NCBI GenBank assembly: GCA_947579605.1
Contig: OX388317.1
Coordinates: 19,053,384 to 19,117,383 of the forward strand
Source: Athripsodes cinereus
Taxonomy: Eukaryota > Arthropoda > Insecta > Trichoptera > Leptoceridae
DNA: 64,000 nt
Direction: 5' to 3'
Part shown: one piece after another, positions 11,001 through 22,920 of the stretch
Layout of the letters: every line of letters starts with the position of its first letter
Position numbering within the stretch: the first letter of the stretch is position 1
Position numbers and translations under genes: made by a program
Notes under the pieces: model-generated
Seen by the model: only the letters and a program-made list of their open reading frames with translations
The model's database searches: none
Told to the model about the DNA's origin: nothing

Positions 11001-11340
11001 TACTAGATGACCTGGCAAACGTTGTTTTACCATATACATTTGCCATATACTAATATCGCTATTAAAAAATAGGAGTTGATGGTAGAAGAGTGAAAATTTA
11101 GGACTGTAGGTATGTATTTTTTTATGCCTCACCATAAAAGAATAAAAAATTAAAAATATTGTCCAAAAATTTAAAAATCAGGGTGGACCACTCTTAACTT
11201 TTAGGGGTATGATAATTAATAGATGTTGGTTGATTTTCAGACCTACCCGATAAGCACACAAAATTTCATCAACATCGGTTAAGCAGTTTAGGAGAAGTAT
11301 GATAACAAACACCGTGACACGAGAATTTTATATATTAGAT
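11001..11340 (+). repeat. Common lepidopteran dispersed element, class uncertain
   Basis: Starts TACTAGATGACCTGGCAAAC, contains AATTTCATCAACATCGGTTA followed by AGCAGTTTAGGAG, and ends ACGAGAATTTTATATATTAG. This start and end style is widespread in moth and butterfly genomes, where it is usually the 3' part of a LINE (RTE/Proto2-like) or a non-autonomous derivative. No coding potential remains. Confidence 0.65.
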
Positions 11341-11872
11341 AGTCCATAGTAAAATGTTATCCCCGTTTGGATGTAAGTACCCCAAATATTATAAGAAATG
11401 ATAATATGACGATTTTCATTTGCATTACATAGAGTTATAGACTTCAGGCTAACAGTCTCGAGATGTCGCGATTGTATTGATAGTAGATAAGTAGAATAAT
11501 ATTGTAACTAATGCGCGATAGAGTCTGAAATATGGAAATATAATTTACCTTAATTTGTATACTGTGCGTCTTTTAATTTATTTATTTATTATCTTATATC
11601 AAAATCTATCTTACGAAAACAACGCTACCAGTTATATCTAATTGAACAAGTTGTAAATATAATTTGTGTAAACAAATATTTTCAGGCACCTATATACGAA
11701 AAATAAATTATTGTACAACAAATCTTTGTAGTAGATAATCTTAAAAATCTTAATAATACAAAATAATGCGGCTGTCATTCACATACATTTACAAAAAATA
11801 TTGTGAAATAAGAATGAGACAGGTAGATCCACCCACTCATTCATTTCTCTCGCTTCCTCAAACAATGAAATA
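11341..11872. other. No gene seen
   Basis: AT-rich with an AATAAATAATA-like tail near 11575 and TTCATTTCTCTCGCTTCCTC at 11841-11860, which may be a scrap of LINE R. Confidence 0.4.
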
Positions 11873-11955
11873 CTATAGTCTGTACGCGACTAACTTCGCG
11901 CTCTACATTGATTTTGTGTGTTGAGAGCGCGAAGTTAGTCGCGTACAAGCTATAG
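11873..11955. repeat. 32-bp inverted repeat (hairpin), 19-nt loop
   Basis: Arms 11873-11904 and 11924-11955 match at 30 of 32 positions. The arm contains GTACGCGACTAACTTCGCGC, which is much more GC-rich than its surroundings. Could be a very short MITE or foldback element, or a transcribed hairpin of miRNA-precursor size. Confidence 0.9.
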
Positions 11956-12099
11956 GTACCTACCACTAACGTATTTATAAAAAATAATACACACACAAAC
12001 AAAACAAAACTCACAATTCGATGATTATAATTAACAAAAATAAATTCTTTACGACTGTGATTCTTGAAATTCAGATAAAATCTTTTTTTTTTTTCTGCA

Positions 12100-12395
12100 A
12101 TATGAGTTTCCAGCAATCGGGTAGCCTGTGGACTCATTTCAAGTAACTAACACAAAGGTGGTCTTCTTTGTGCCAAAGACATAGACATCTACATGTGCAG
12201 TGATTCTTGGAGTCCCCGGTAAAGAATAGGCCTCCCATTCTTCGTCGTAAATTTTCGAGATTCCTATAAAATATATTAAAGTTTATTTGTATATATAAAT
12301 ATATAGGTACCTACGTACTCTTTGTGCCATGAAAAATAAGATATTCAAAATTAATGGTGAACCTCATCGCTGAATTGAAGATATTAAATATTAGA
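12100..12395. repeat. Three family A fragments in mixed orientation
   Basis: Tail piece on minus (about 12100-12170), head piece on plus (about 12205-12275, CCCCGGTAAAGAATAGGCCT), and middle piece on minus (about 12318-12395). The orientation switch implies nested insertion or rearrangement. Confidence 0.6.
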
Positions 12396-12417
12396 TAATA
12401 TAAGATATTAATACCTT

Positions 12418-12560
12418 GGGTTAGTTGGAAGAGATCGCGCCTTTGCGATAAACTCGCCCTCTGTATATTGATTGTATTTAATTTGAATGTATACCTTTTA
12501 TGTAATTGTTTTTTATCAATGTACAGTAAAGAATGAATATATAAATAAATAAAATAGATA
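12418..12560 (+). repeat. Family E LINE 3' tail
   Basis: Near-identical to the 4254 copy over 121 bases; ends in ATAAATAAATAAA. Confidence 0.75.
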
Positions 12561-13253
12561 TTAAATGTTGAAATGTCGTTTTTAATCGCCAATTTCAGAA
12601 TAGTGTAAACCTTATAGAAAATATTGGAATACATTTTAAATCCCGGGAACTTTCGATCTCAATACATTAAACTTAATGAAAATGTGAGGGCTCTGTTATC
12701 AGCATAAATAATTTCTCTGGTAACTCCACTTTTGAAAGAAATACTATCATGGTTGAACAGAAAATTATATGTTTTGTTGAAAGGCATATTATTCACAAAC
12801 AAACAATTCCATCTATCATAAGTATGTACTCGAAATAATTTTGTCTAACTAAACAAAATTCTGTTTATATTCTATAAAGATCGGCCATGTGTAAACAAAA
12901 CTGTTTAACAATGGCGTATCATCCGTTACATAACCACACATGCAAAACAACAATAATTAATCGCAACTTTATTAATTTTTTCGTGTTATTTAATATGCTT
13001 GCATTTAATATCGATAGATAGAGTTGGTTGATAGTAAAATTTGGTCATCAACACTCATCAAATGTCCAATTTCTCTAGTAGGTAAAAGTTTTTTTGAAAT
13101 GATCTGAGATAAATCATTTATGTGGTCAAGTACTGTTCTAAATCTTCCACGTTGCCTACAAAATAATGTAACATCAGTCATTCATGTAAAGCAGTGAATC
13201 GAACACAAATAAATTAATAAATATATTACAGAGCAGATATCAATGTACATTTA
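12561..13253. other. No gene or clear repeat seen
   Basis: AT-rich sequence between a LINE tail and the 13254 palindrome. Confidence 0.5.
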
Positions 13254-13310
13254 CCTAGTTTCTATCAATCACCCACTCACTCTGTGAGTGGGTGATTGAT
13301 AGAAACTAGG
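13254..13310. repeat. Perfect 27-bp inverted repeat, 3-nt spacer
   Basis: Arms 13254-13280 and 13284-13310 are exact reverse complements around TCT. The outer end is CCTAGTTTCTATCAATCACC. A perfect arm with such a short spacer suggests recent formation, for example a hairpin-primed or template-switch inverted duplication. Confidence 0.95.
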
Positions 13311-14115
13311 TCTCTTTTAGTGCATTAGAGGGAGATAACCACTACATTCGCGTGGATGTTCGAAGGGGAAAAATTATTACCACTACTTTCGCACATTAAT
13401 ACAGTTCAATTATTAGTGCCTATCACTCTGTACACGGCCGTTTTTAAGATTTTTGATTAAATATTTTTTTGTTAAAATGTCTTGTTCCGCCACTGCTTAG
13501 TAAACATAATATTGTATTGCTTACTTTGTCATCAACAAACCAATTCTCATTTCCATATTGTGTTAGATAAAAAAAATGTACCAACTCCCGCTATACCCAT
13601 CATGAAACATTTACTTTATTTAATCTCTATTAAGCAATAACAAACCTATGAAACATAATAGTTTTTACATAAATCTTAGTGATGCGTATCTCTCATTTGT
13701 AGTTCATCGATGTATCAATGATTAATTTATTATTGCTGTGAGCAAAGAAATCGAAGTATTTATTAATTAGATTCATAACTATAAATTCCTACACATCGTA
13801 TCCACTGAATTATATGATTTGCCGTGTGTTTTCTGTGTAATATTATCTATTAAAGAATAATTTTATGCTTCCATAAAATGAATTTAGAAATAACACATTT
13901 TTGATATATTTTTTATGAATCTATTGTTTCTATAGAAGCATATGGGCTATGGCATACTTCGATAGATTTCATAAATATTATTTTCAAGCTATTTGTTCTA
14001 ACAGATTTCATACTAATATAATATTTTTTTATAAAACATTTTGGGCATAAACCTTAACATGGATAAGACATTACAGATTAATTAGTTTAATTTTGCATTA
14101 TTTGTTATTAAAATT
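13311..14115. other. No gene or clear repeat seen
   Basis: AT-rich; nothing recognisable before the E' tail. Confidence 0.5.
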
Positions 14116-14252
14116 GGTTAGATGGAAGAAATCACTTTATTGTGATAATCTCGCCACTGCACATCGTCCTAGTTTTTAAAAATTTTATATTATTTTGTTA
14201 ACACTGTAATGTAATGATGATGTGCAAGAAGAATAAATAAATAAATAAATAA
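14116..14252 (+). repeat. Family E' LINE 3' tail
   Basis: Starts GGTTAGATGGAAGAAATCAC, contains GATGATGTGCAAGAAGAATA and ends in AATAAATAAATAAA. Related in layout to family E but with its own body; minus-strand copies lie at 50772 and 63303. Confidence 0.7.
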
Positions 14253-14439
14253 AATTCACTAAATTAGGGGGCAACCTGCTAATCCTCATCGATTCAAGAA
14301 CATTGACACTGAAAAAACAATACATTTCTATACCGAATTTAAGCGTTTTCATACTAAATCGGTATTTCAGAACTGATTTATTCGGAGATAGAAGCGGAGA
14401 AAATGATAATATTTCTAATGGCCAAAGTCTTTTACATCT

Positions 14440-14604
14440 TGGAGGCCACGAGCAGTAACCAGGAGCATAGGAATACCCCCAATAAGGTGGAGGGATGATA
14501 TCACTCGACACGCTGGGATCAACTGGATGCAGACGGTGCAGTGCCAAATGGCGTGGAAGGAAATGGAGAAGGTTTTCGTCCAGGAGTGGACGGAAGTGGG
14601 CTGA
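14440..14604 (+). pseudogene. Family K: LINE C-terminus fragment
   Basis: A 54-codon frame ending in TGA includes IPPIRWRDDITRHAGINWMQ, then WKEMEKVFVQEWTEVG. The 'RW.DDI...aG..Wmq.....W..lE.afvQ.W' pattern is the standard C-terminal end of jockey/CR1-type LINE ORF2 proteins. Upstream sequence is lost. Confidence 0.65.
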
Positions 14605-14829
14605 GAAGAAAAAGTTAAATATTTGACACAAATGGATCAATGAAGATTTGCGGTCGAACCCCTCAAAATTTGATATTACCTATAAAAGTTTTTTAGAATA
14701 ATACCTGGAATACTTAAATATTGTTTGGAGGTTTTTGATAGATATCTGGAGTGTTTCGATGGTCTCGATGTTGATATACCCATAACTAATTGAGAAATTA
14801 TTTCTTCGTCTTTGTTATTATTTTTATTT

Positions 14830-14932
14830 ATTTTTTTCAAAAAGATATAGGTATACGGGTTGTGTTATAAACCCAAATACAAACTTATACACCGTTCACA
14901 GTACCTAAGCTAAAAGCTTGTGTTAAAAAAAT
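14830..14932 (-). repeat. Family C SINE, 3' part
   Basis: Minus-strand remnant of the body seen complete at 58889. Retains AAAAGATATAGG, GTTATAAACCCAAATACAA and CTAAAAGCTTGTG. Head missing. Confidence 0.6.
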
Positions 14933-15835
14933 ATTATGTGACTCTTGTTTTATTTGAAAATTCGTTTGATATTAATCCATCTATTGTGTTTTCCATACAA
15001 GATATACACACACAAAAAAATAAAAATATATAAATAATATGGTGAGCTGTGCGTAACATTAAAATCACATTTGAATAATGCCCTCCTTGATAGACACCGT
15101 CGCCTGAATTCTATAGCAGGTGTTGTTACAAGACTTAAACGAGCAAGTACACCCTTAAAAACATATCTACCTACTTTTTATTTTTATTTCACGCACAGAC
15201 ATTCTGAATGTGACAAGAAATTTTTCTTATAGGTAGGTACCCGACACATAAATGTTGTATCGTGTATGTATCCAACCTACGTATTTTTTTATTATGAATA
15301 CCTATATATATTTCAGAGGAGAAGGTTTGATGGCATGTTTCTTTAGTTTAATCATAAATAGTATGTATTTAAATAACTTTTCGATTTTTGAAGAGAAAAC
15401 AAAAATATGACAGTTCATTTTTAAATTTAGATAATAAAAAATAAAAAATGAAACACTGTAAACTTTCACTTGTTGTTATATTGACAAGAAGCTTTTCGGA
15501 CATACGTCCATCCTCAGTAATAATCTTACAACTCAGTATGTATTTGTTTTAAGGAATTGCTGTTAATTTTATTTTAAAGATCGTGAGTTCCATTAACACT
15601 GTATGAACATTAGTGAACTATCCATAGATTGTACATCTATGGTGTGAGGAACTGTCAATGTAAATTCACAACTATATTGTCTCTGACACAGAACAGAAGG
15701 TATATGAACTGGAGTATTGTGAAATACTCGTAGCAAGCCAGTTGCTGTTTGGTCTTTGGTGTGAGCCAGAGCCAGTGATCTTCAAGAGAGCCAACAGCAC
15801 AATCACTATTCACAAGTACCTGCATATAATTTTGT
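14933..15835. other. No gene seen
   Basis: AT-rich with a short CCATAGA/TCTATGG inverted pair near 15625; class unknown. Confidence 0.4.
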
Positions 15836-15960
15836 CGCGTTTTACCGCTCTTACCGGAAGTGCAGAGCAGAAACTAACCTCAATTCGAAACGTGTCTTTG
15901 CCAATTAAGTAACTTTTTCCACAACATTCCTGACGCACTGATTTAATTAACATAGAAAAA
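15836..15960 (-). repeat. Possible family F LINE scrap
   Basis: Order of GCAGAGCAGAAACTAACCTC, CCAATTAAG and CCACAACATTCCTG follows the minus-strand F C-terminus at 60106-60222, with heavy decay. Confidence 0.4.
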
Positions 15961-17424
15961 GTGTATTGTCAATTAAGGACATCCAGGCCGATAATTTTTG
16001 GATTTCCATGAATTGTGATTTATTGTAAAGATGTTGAGAGTATCCACTTAGTAAGTTGTCATAAAAACCATCTAATTTGCCATTTCAAGGCGCAGAGAAG
16101 TTGTTGTTCGTTTTTCACAACTTTTTGTTTATTTTTCCTTTATTTCAATTGAAAGTGAACTGAATTTTTATTATGGTTTTATATATTATAACAAACATAT
16201 TTTTTTTTTATCTCGACCAATGTTCCCATATACGATGTCACTATCAAACCCAAATAAAATATCTACACCAAGATAATATATTACATTTTTTATAATATGA
16301 CTTCAGATGTTGAAATTTGGGTCAATAAACCAATAAATTTACATTAAAAAAAACTAAAACATTATTCTCTTGCTACAACACTCAAGCTAGTTTGCATTCA
16401 ATGACAAAGATGTGAACTATAAAATGTATCATAGTATTATTTTCAAAAGGGTTAGGCGTTATGGTTACTAGAATGGGATATTATTACAAAGTAAACACTG
16501 ATCGAAATTACGGTTATGACGAATTTCGGCCATTCGTTGTAAAACGGTCAAGGTTTCCTTTTCGAAACCAAATACAAAAATGTGTACAAATTATTCTTAA
16601 ATGAAATCATCTTAAATGTTACTAGAAGGATATGTTAAGTAGTACAAAGGAGCGATTAACCGAAATAACGATTTTTCTAATTTCGATCAAAAACGAGTGC
16701 CAACATTGATTTTAACATAATATTAAAAATTCTCCGAAATTCCGGCTCAGTTCCAATTATATCGCAAAGTTGCCGACTTTCTTTCAAAACATGCTGTTTT
16801 TATTGCATTATTAGCGAAGCGTGGAATGCTATGGAAAAAGTCTATTTAAACGACTCAGAATCGCTTTACAGAAATCACACTTCTATTCTGTGCCTCAATA
16901 GATCGTTGAAGGACGAGTGAAATTAATGAATGTGTACTTATAAATTACGGTTTCGGTTATAGAAATTCGAATTTATACCGAAACTCGGTTTCGACAGAAT
17001 ATCCAATTTCGGTCAGACAATGTTATTATTACACAGTATCCATTATACTAAACTTTATGTAAATGATGATTGTAACAATTGCAAACAGAAACGGGTCCTA
17101 AAGAGGTGGCTGCTGAAGGATAAATTAAGATTTAATTTTCATATTAATTAATGATAGAAGAGATGGTTATTTCGCACAAATTATGAATAAATTTATTTAG
17201 GGATGGTTGTACTATATTTTGTTTTACTATACGTTGTACGTATTTAGAATAATAGAAATTTAGGGAAATTTTAGAACGTTTACATCTGTTTTCGGGATAT
17301 TTGGTTATTTTCAAAATATTTAAATTACACATTTAATTGCACCGTGGGGTAATAATGATTTTGAAATAATTAATTCAACTTATTGGATAGTCATCCCAAA
17401 CAATCGAACATCTCTTTTTCTATT
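15961..17424. other. No gene; region with recurring TTTCGGT/ACCGAAA words
   Basis: Between about 16500 and 17020 the words AATTTCGG, ACCGAAAT and GGTTTCGGTTATAG recur on both strands, suggesting a decayed element with internal subrepeats. I could not define ends. Confidence 0.35.
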
Positions 17425-17731
17425 TATACCATCACGGTATATCCAACAAGTGAGATACCTAACCAGACATTAACGGTGTGTGATAAACATGTAAGTTGTC
17501 CTCTCCGTGAAACTAAGCTTCACTGTAAGTTTTCAATTTAGTGATAAGTGATCTATAATAGGCAGGTACCTACCTATTTGTAAAATAAAAATATCACTAT
17601 ACGGTTTGCCACCCATTTTGAATATCTTAATTTTTTATTGGTACATAGAGCAAGGTTTGCATATTTGTTACATGCAGCTTATTTGCTGACTACCCCAATT
17701 ATTGGTTATGTCATGATGGTATAGTAGTAGA
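17425..17731. repeat. Two family A fragments facing each other
   Basis: Minus-strand tail copy at 17425-17515 (ATACCATCACGGTATATCCA) and plus-strand copy at 17615-17731 ending GTCATGATGGTATAGTAGTA. The TAGTAG end shows the family's (TAG)n tail. Confidence 0.7.
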
Positions 17732-18360
17732 TACTCGCCATAAATGCCCCCGTAAGTGCGGTCTACTTCCTGAGATCTAAAAGAAGAAAAGGTAGAAGAA
17801 TAATTCTACTCCTCACTTTTGGAAAATGCCATGATGGTTCGGATAGATAAATAAAAATTATTAAGATATTATTTTCTGTATAAAAAATAGTCAACGAAAA
17901 TACACAATTATAAAAAATACATCGAAATAAAAATAATCTACAAATTTCTTCCGTGACAAATTGTTTGTAGATAAGTGTTCTGTCTCCTGTTTTATTTATG
18001 TATAAAAAAAATAGTTTTTCAGCTAATATTTTATTGAAAGTGTAGTACATAACATAATAATAAATTTATATAAGTGTGACTATAATGGTTTTGGTATTAT
18101 TTATTAAACCAGATATATTACCAACTTATGTAGGTATATATAGTTATACAGTTCTGTACCTACTGCTTTATGTAATGTAGAAGTAATGTCCCCATACATT
18201 TATGATTCATAATACTTAGCTTTGTTTATTTATTTATTTACCTGACTTATACATTATTTTTGTTGGTTTTAACTGCCGCAAAAATGGAACATCTGATTTC
18301 TTTAATCATTTATTTATTAACAAAATATACAGCATTTTAAAATAGTCTTTATACATAATT
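17732..18360. other. No gene seen
   Basis: AT-rich; a 95-codon minus-strand open frame at 17763-18050 has no domain features and is compositionally like its surroundings. Confidence 0.5.
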
Positions 18361-18505
18361 CGTCGGTAGCCTGGAGGTAGAGTCTCGGCCTTATGAACAT
18401 GAGGTCCGGGGTTCGATCCCAGGTGCCGGCAAACTCCTTCATAACAAAACCCAGATATATCTTTTTAAAAAAAAAAAAGAAAAAAAAAAAAAAAAAAAAA
18501 AAATT
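18361..18505 (+). repeat. Family C tRNA-derived SINE, internally deleted
   Basis: Head has A box TAGCCTGGAGG (18367-18377) and B box GGTTCGATCCC (18410-18420), followed by GGTGCCGGCAAACTCC. The body jumps to AACCCAGATATATCTTTTT and a long, nearly pure A tract (about 18471-18504). Compared with 58889-59072, about 80 bases of body are missing. Confidence 0.85.
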
Positions 18506-18648
18506 CATTAACATAAAAAAATACACCACCAAGGGATTCTCAATGGAAAGCATGTTCCTTTGAAGAAATCTGCTCACAGCACATTTCCTCACGATGTACC
18601 CACTCTGAATCGTTGAAGATATCGACTTAAATACAGAAACACAGATTT

Positions 18649-18761
18649 CAAAATCAATCAGAATCTCAATTGGAGAACAATGTTTACACAATGTAACATT
18701 GTGCAGAATCTAATCAGAAGAAAAGAGAAAGGCAATCTTATGCTTACGAGTTGGCTCAAGT
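18649..18761 (+). repeat. Family G element
   Basis: Contains ATCAATCAGAATCTCAATTG, ACAATGTAACATTGTG and TAATCAGAAGAAAAGAG. Matched by 29815-29935 on the minus strand, and by the left half of 42515-42645. Confidence 0.7.
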
Positions 18762-18906
18762 GATCATTTTCGATGTTCATGGATAACGTTCACCAATCTC
18801 GCGATTCTCGCTGTCACGAAATGGACAACGCTAACCAATTCCGCAATTTTGTGACAGTGAGAATGGCAGAATTTGTGAAAGTTGTCCTTGGCATCCAGAG
18901 TGATCA
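18762..18906. repeat. Foldback element of about 145 bp
   Basis: The two halves are imperfect reverse complements: arm about 18762-18822 with CGATTCTCGCTGTCACGAAA, arm about 18845-18905 with TTTTGTGACAGTGAGAATGG, outer ends GATCATT and AGTGATC. Directly abuts family G and may be part of it. Confidence 0.7.
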
Positions 18907-18929
18907 CTTAATGGCGTATCTTTTTTAAT

Positions 18930-19245
18930 TCAGCTATGAGATGTGCCACTCATTCTGAATATTTTATTTTATTGGCACGGAGAGGATGACTTTCGTTTAT
19001 AAGGTACAGGCTTTGGAGATAGAGCGTTTAGTGTTGCGGGTCCCAGATGTTGGAACAAGCTGCCTCTGTGTCTGCGAGAGGAGGTGAATGGAGAGAGTTT
19101 TAAAAGAGGACTTAAGACACACATTTTTGCTGGGAGTTTCGGGTGATGGATACGATATACGGCGCCCTTGAGGTCATGTTATGAGTAAACGGCTCTTACA
19201 AATTGTCCATATATATATCCACTGACTGCAACGTATGTGGGATAT
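18930..19245 (+). repeat. Family A copy split by a CR1-like LINE fragment
   Basis: The A middle segment (CCACTCATTCTGAATATTTT, TTGGCACGGAGAGGATGAC) stops at about 19001. A degenerate A tail (TGTGGGATATGCCGTAAT) resumes at about 19232. The intervening 230 bp hold the LINE frame at 19009-19146. Confidence 0.6.
19009..19146 (+). pseudogene. CR1/L2-like LINE C-terminus
   Basis: A 45-codon frame plus TGA reads GFGDRAFSVAGPRCWNKLPL, then a LREEVNGESFKRGLKTHIFA segment. 'R.FSVAGPR.WN.LP..LR....ESFKR.LKTH.F' is the classic C-terminal block of CR1/L2/Rex-type LINE proteins. No upstream reverse transcriptase remains. Confidence 0.75.
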
Positions 19246-19282
19246 GCCGTAATTGAATAAATGAAAATAATTTTACATTTCG

Positions 19283-19375
19283 TATCGCCGTGTAAGTACC
19301 CATAATACAAGATTCATATCTTAGTTTGGGACTAGCTCGGTCTGTGTAAATTGTCTACACACGTGTTATTTTTGG
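19283..19375 (+). repeat. Family B SINE, 3' part
   Basis: Contains GTATCGCCGTGTAAGTACCC and TTTGGGACTAGCTCGGTCTG; head absent. Confidence 0.75.
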
Positions 19376-21115
19376 ATCTTATGTAGAATAGATAAGACTA
19401 TTTTATAAAATGATATGGACAGTCTTATTTCACTGTATAGTAAGCACCAAGCGATACTACATCAAAATCCTTTTTGCGCCATAAATATTGTCACTTTCAA
19501 ATTTTGCAATACAACGTTAATCCAATCAGTTATAATCAAGGTGTTGGAAAAAACAATTTCCAAAATCCATAAATAATAATAAAAACATTTTTAACTCAGC
19601 GGTGAGACTTACAACCTATTTACTTATTTATTTCTTCATCACATAAAAAAACAATAATTTTTACGCAATAAAGTGGATTGCCCAACTAGGTGAGACCTGT
19701 TCTAGGGCAATCCAATAATACAGTTTATGTATGGAAACAATCTTACGAGAATAAAATCATTGTCAAGACAATCTTAAATATTTGACAGATAACTTATAAT
19801 CTGTTTATCTCATATCATGAAAGTTTTCACAGTCATAATCTAAGTTGAAATTTTATTATGTACAGAAAGTTTATGATTTCAAAAAGTTCATTCAATAACA
19901 TACAAAACCTTTGAAACAAAAATGGACGAGTATAAATATTGTCAATATCATATTATAAAATTAAAAAAAATATTATCTACTTGAAAATATTATTACTAAA
20001 TGTATGTAATTAAACATATTATGATTTAATAATTATATAAAAGCTTTGCCATATAGATCATTAATTCAAATAGTATTTACGGTTTGATATAATATGTAAC
20101 AGTAATTAATTTATCGGTAGATTAAATTAATTTTAATATAACATATAATTATGATTATTATTACAAGTGTAAATGGTGCATTACAATGCGTTTATCGTGT
20201 AGAATTATAATCATAATTTTATCTATTTATTTTAATTAACAAAAATAACAAAATGTTTATTATAATAAAATATTAGTTAAAATATGTACAATTATTGTGT
20301 TTGAATATTGATTGTTCCCTGACTGGATCGTAGTGTCTTTGTGAAAGGCCAAAAGATCTTTAATCAATGCTATGTTTCTAAATTATTTATAAAATGTGTC
20401 TTAGCATTAATTTGACGCCTTACTGTCCAAGAAGACACTAAAACGAAAAAACACACTAGGTACACATGAAATTACAAAAATATAATTTTCTTTTTGTCTT
20501 GTGTTCTCTTCTTTAAATGCTTTTTAAAAACAAAGAAATGAAGTCATATTTTTCATTTCTTCAGGTAATTTCTTATTGTAAACTTTTTTTAATTTCTTCA
20601 TAATAGAATCCTTTCCTTTTACTGTTAGTTTTGTGGTATCTGTTTCTCAAATAATTTCTACACCAAGTGTGTTTGTTATGTATATCTCTGTTTACAATAA
20701 TTATTGGTACCTATATTTGTCTAGACAAGTCCATGTTTATTATTGCATGATTCATAACCATTTACCCCCGAAGACTCCCCAAAGAAAATAAGATTTTTGA
20801 CTGCTTCAAAAATATTCATTAATTAATTTGCTTCATACAGAGAACACAAGGAAGAAACGATATATCTTCAATAATATGTATATACAATAATAACATCTCA
20901 TACAAGTAACGTACCCAGTAGATTAACCCTGTCTCAGGTCTACCTTTTCGTAGTTTAGAAAATAACACATTCAAATATATTATATTTATTTTTTATTATT
21001 CATTGATTTCAATCAAGTTCAAATATAAATTATGTATAAAATAATGTATGTTAAATATTATGATCAATATGGAAAGGGCTAGGTATCTTCCGATTTCGTT
21101 CTAGTATCACAATTT
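19376..21115. other. Longest repeat-poor stretch; no gene seen
   Basis: About 1.7 kb of very AT-rich DNA without recognised elements or exons. Includes a TA-rich zone at 19950-20280. Confidence 0.5.
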
Positions 21116-21240
21116 TGGGTTAGTTGGAGGAGATGGCGCCCTTGCGATAACTCGCCTGCTGTATATTGATAACTTTAATGTAATTGTTTGTTTTGAAATT
21201 TTGTAATCAATGTACAGCAAAGAATGAATAAATAAATACA
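21116..21240 (+). repeat. Family E LINE 3' tail, diverged
   Basis: GGGTTAGTTGGAGGAGATGG start, AACTCGCCTGCTGTATATTG middle, AATGAATAAATAAATA end. Confidence 0.7.
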
Positions 21241-22005
21241 ATTCAGTAATGAAGAGTGAGTATTGCATTTTTACACTCGAATGTCGTGGAATATTATGAC
21301 GTAGGAATTGTTTATATTTTAAATATCCACAGACAGATGGATTGTGAGGAATACAATAATACATTTTCATTTGGTGCATAAATAAAATGTATGTCACAAT
21401 AAATAGATCGTGTTATGCAAAAAATTCATGCAGGTATAATTTCATATTTATCTGACGACTCGTGAAATATTGTATAATGTGCAAATAATGTAAATTAATG
21501 TGGGTGCCTGCATTCTTCATACATTTTATAAAATTATACACTTGATACTAAATTATAACAAATTTGTTTGATTTCGATAAATAATCAGTAGTTAGATAAA
21601 TTATGTTGCTGAATATTTGAGAAAAAATGACATTCTACAAATGTCCTGGAATTAAAAGAAAACTGCTGTAATAGTGAATAACCTTACCAAAAATAAAGGT
21701 ATGTAGTTATCAGCACTTCTTCATAATATTAAGTTTTTTTTCTTCAATGTAGATTTCTTTTTTGTTTAACTATATTTAATTATATATACATTTGGTATCG
21801 ACTTACAATGTCATTGTCAAACTAATTTTAGTGCATTCTGTGTTGTAATAAATTTCATTTGACGATCACTTTGTAAGTCAAAACCTGGTTACTGTACCCA
21901 TTTTTAAAAATATTTAAAAACTCAAGCAGTTTGTGCTTATTTCCATAAATTAAAATGAAGCTGTCATTGGGGTTTATAAGAGAGAATATCGGAGCCTCTG
22001 GTAAG
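21241..22005. other. No gene seen
   Basis: Contains at about 21795-21840 a diverged piece of the 137-bp unit of 235-655 (CGACTTACAATGTCATTGTC). Confidence 0.5.
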
Positions 22006-22145
22006 TCGCCCGGTAGCTTAATTGGACAAAGCACATCTCGCGACAAGATGGGAGTGCGGGTTCAAGTCCCGTCTGGGGCACTTCCAAATGAGGTGACGTT
22101 ATCTTTTCTAGGCCTTATATGGTAGTTTAATGTGTCAAATTTACA
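22006..22145 (+). repeat. Family D tRNA-derived SINE
   Basis: Head reads GCCCGGTAGCTTAATTGGAC, with B box GGTTCAAGTCC at 22059-22069 and GTCTGGGGCA closing the head. Body has TATCTTTTCTAGGCCTTATA and TGTGTCAAATTTACATAAT. The acceptor arms pair only partly and position 33 of the anticodon loop is not T, so it is a SINE head rather than a working tRNA gene. Confidence 0.8.
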
Positions 22146-22849
22146 TAATATACCTACCTTTTGCATGTACGCATTCAATTAACATTTAGAATGTTCTAGG
22201 AACTTTAAAAAATGTTGGATTTTTCAATTACTCTACAACGTGCCTGCTTATATATAGTAATATAAATATCCTATATGCTTGCTTTTGACAATGTTTCATA
22301 AACATTTATAAAATTATAATGTGCACACACTAATAATTTATTTACTTAGTATTATGTCCATGTCACGCACAGAATTGTCGAATTATTCGATCGGTTGATA
22401 CGAATATTATTGCATATATATCGTTTTGTATTTATATCATTTGAAATATTTATTAAAACAATTTATTTGACAATAATTCATTTTATTGTATCCAGTAGGT
22501 ATTGTTACAATTACCTACTATTATTGATATAAGCGAAGTGGAATTATTGCAAATTATTGCAATCAAATTTTCGATTATAATCAGTGAATTCATTGACTCG
22601 ATCACTCGTCCAAATTGTAATGTAAAAATAGGTTAACAAGTGATATATTTTTGGTTGATTGTTTTATAACAAAAAAATATAGTTAGGTAGGTAATTTCAG
22701 TTTGGCTGATAGTTGTAGTTGAAAGTTCATAGTAAGCTTTTCTTACTAAGACTATAGATAAGATATTATGCATGAGACATGTATTATCTTTAATCAGCCA
22801 CCCATACTAAACTTGTCACAACTAAAAATTACATAAAGTTAAAAATTTG
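22146..22849. other. No gene or clear repeat seen
   Basis: AT-rich sequence only. Confidence 0.5.
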
Positions 22850-22920
22850 CGTGTTGATCAATTGCAGTTTGTCCTCTGGCTGCTCCACTCGTGACAGTAT
22901 CCCATCTTTGTGATGCCAAC
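22850..22920 (+). repeat. Family A tail fragment
   Basis: GTCCTCTGGCTGCTCCACTC and CCCATCTTTGTGATG correspond to the last 65 bases of A. Confidence 0.55.

Noticed and set aside
14185..14640. 151-codon minus-strand frame
   Set aside because: Antisense to the family K LINE C-terminus, whose motif reads on the plus strand.
18317..18691. 124-codon minus-strand frame
   Set aside because: Contains a poly-Phe run from the poly(A) tail of SINE C and spans two unrelated repeats.
22006..22080. Possible tRNA gene
   Set aside because: Acceptor stem pairs poorly, the anticodon loop lacks T33, and the same body sequence recurs at 34240. It is a SINE D head.
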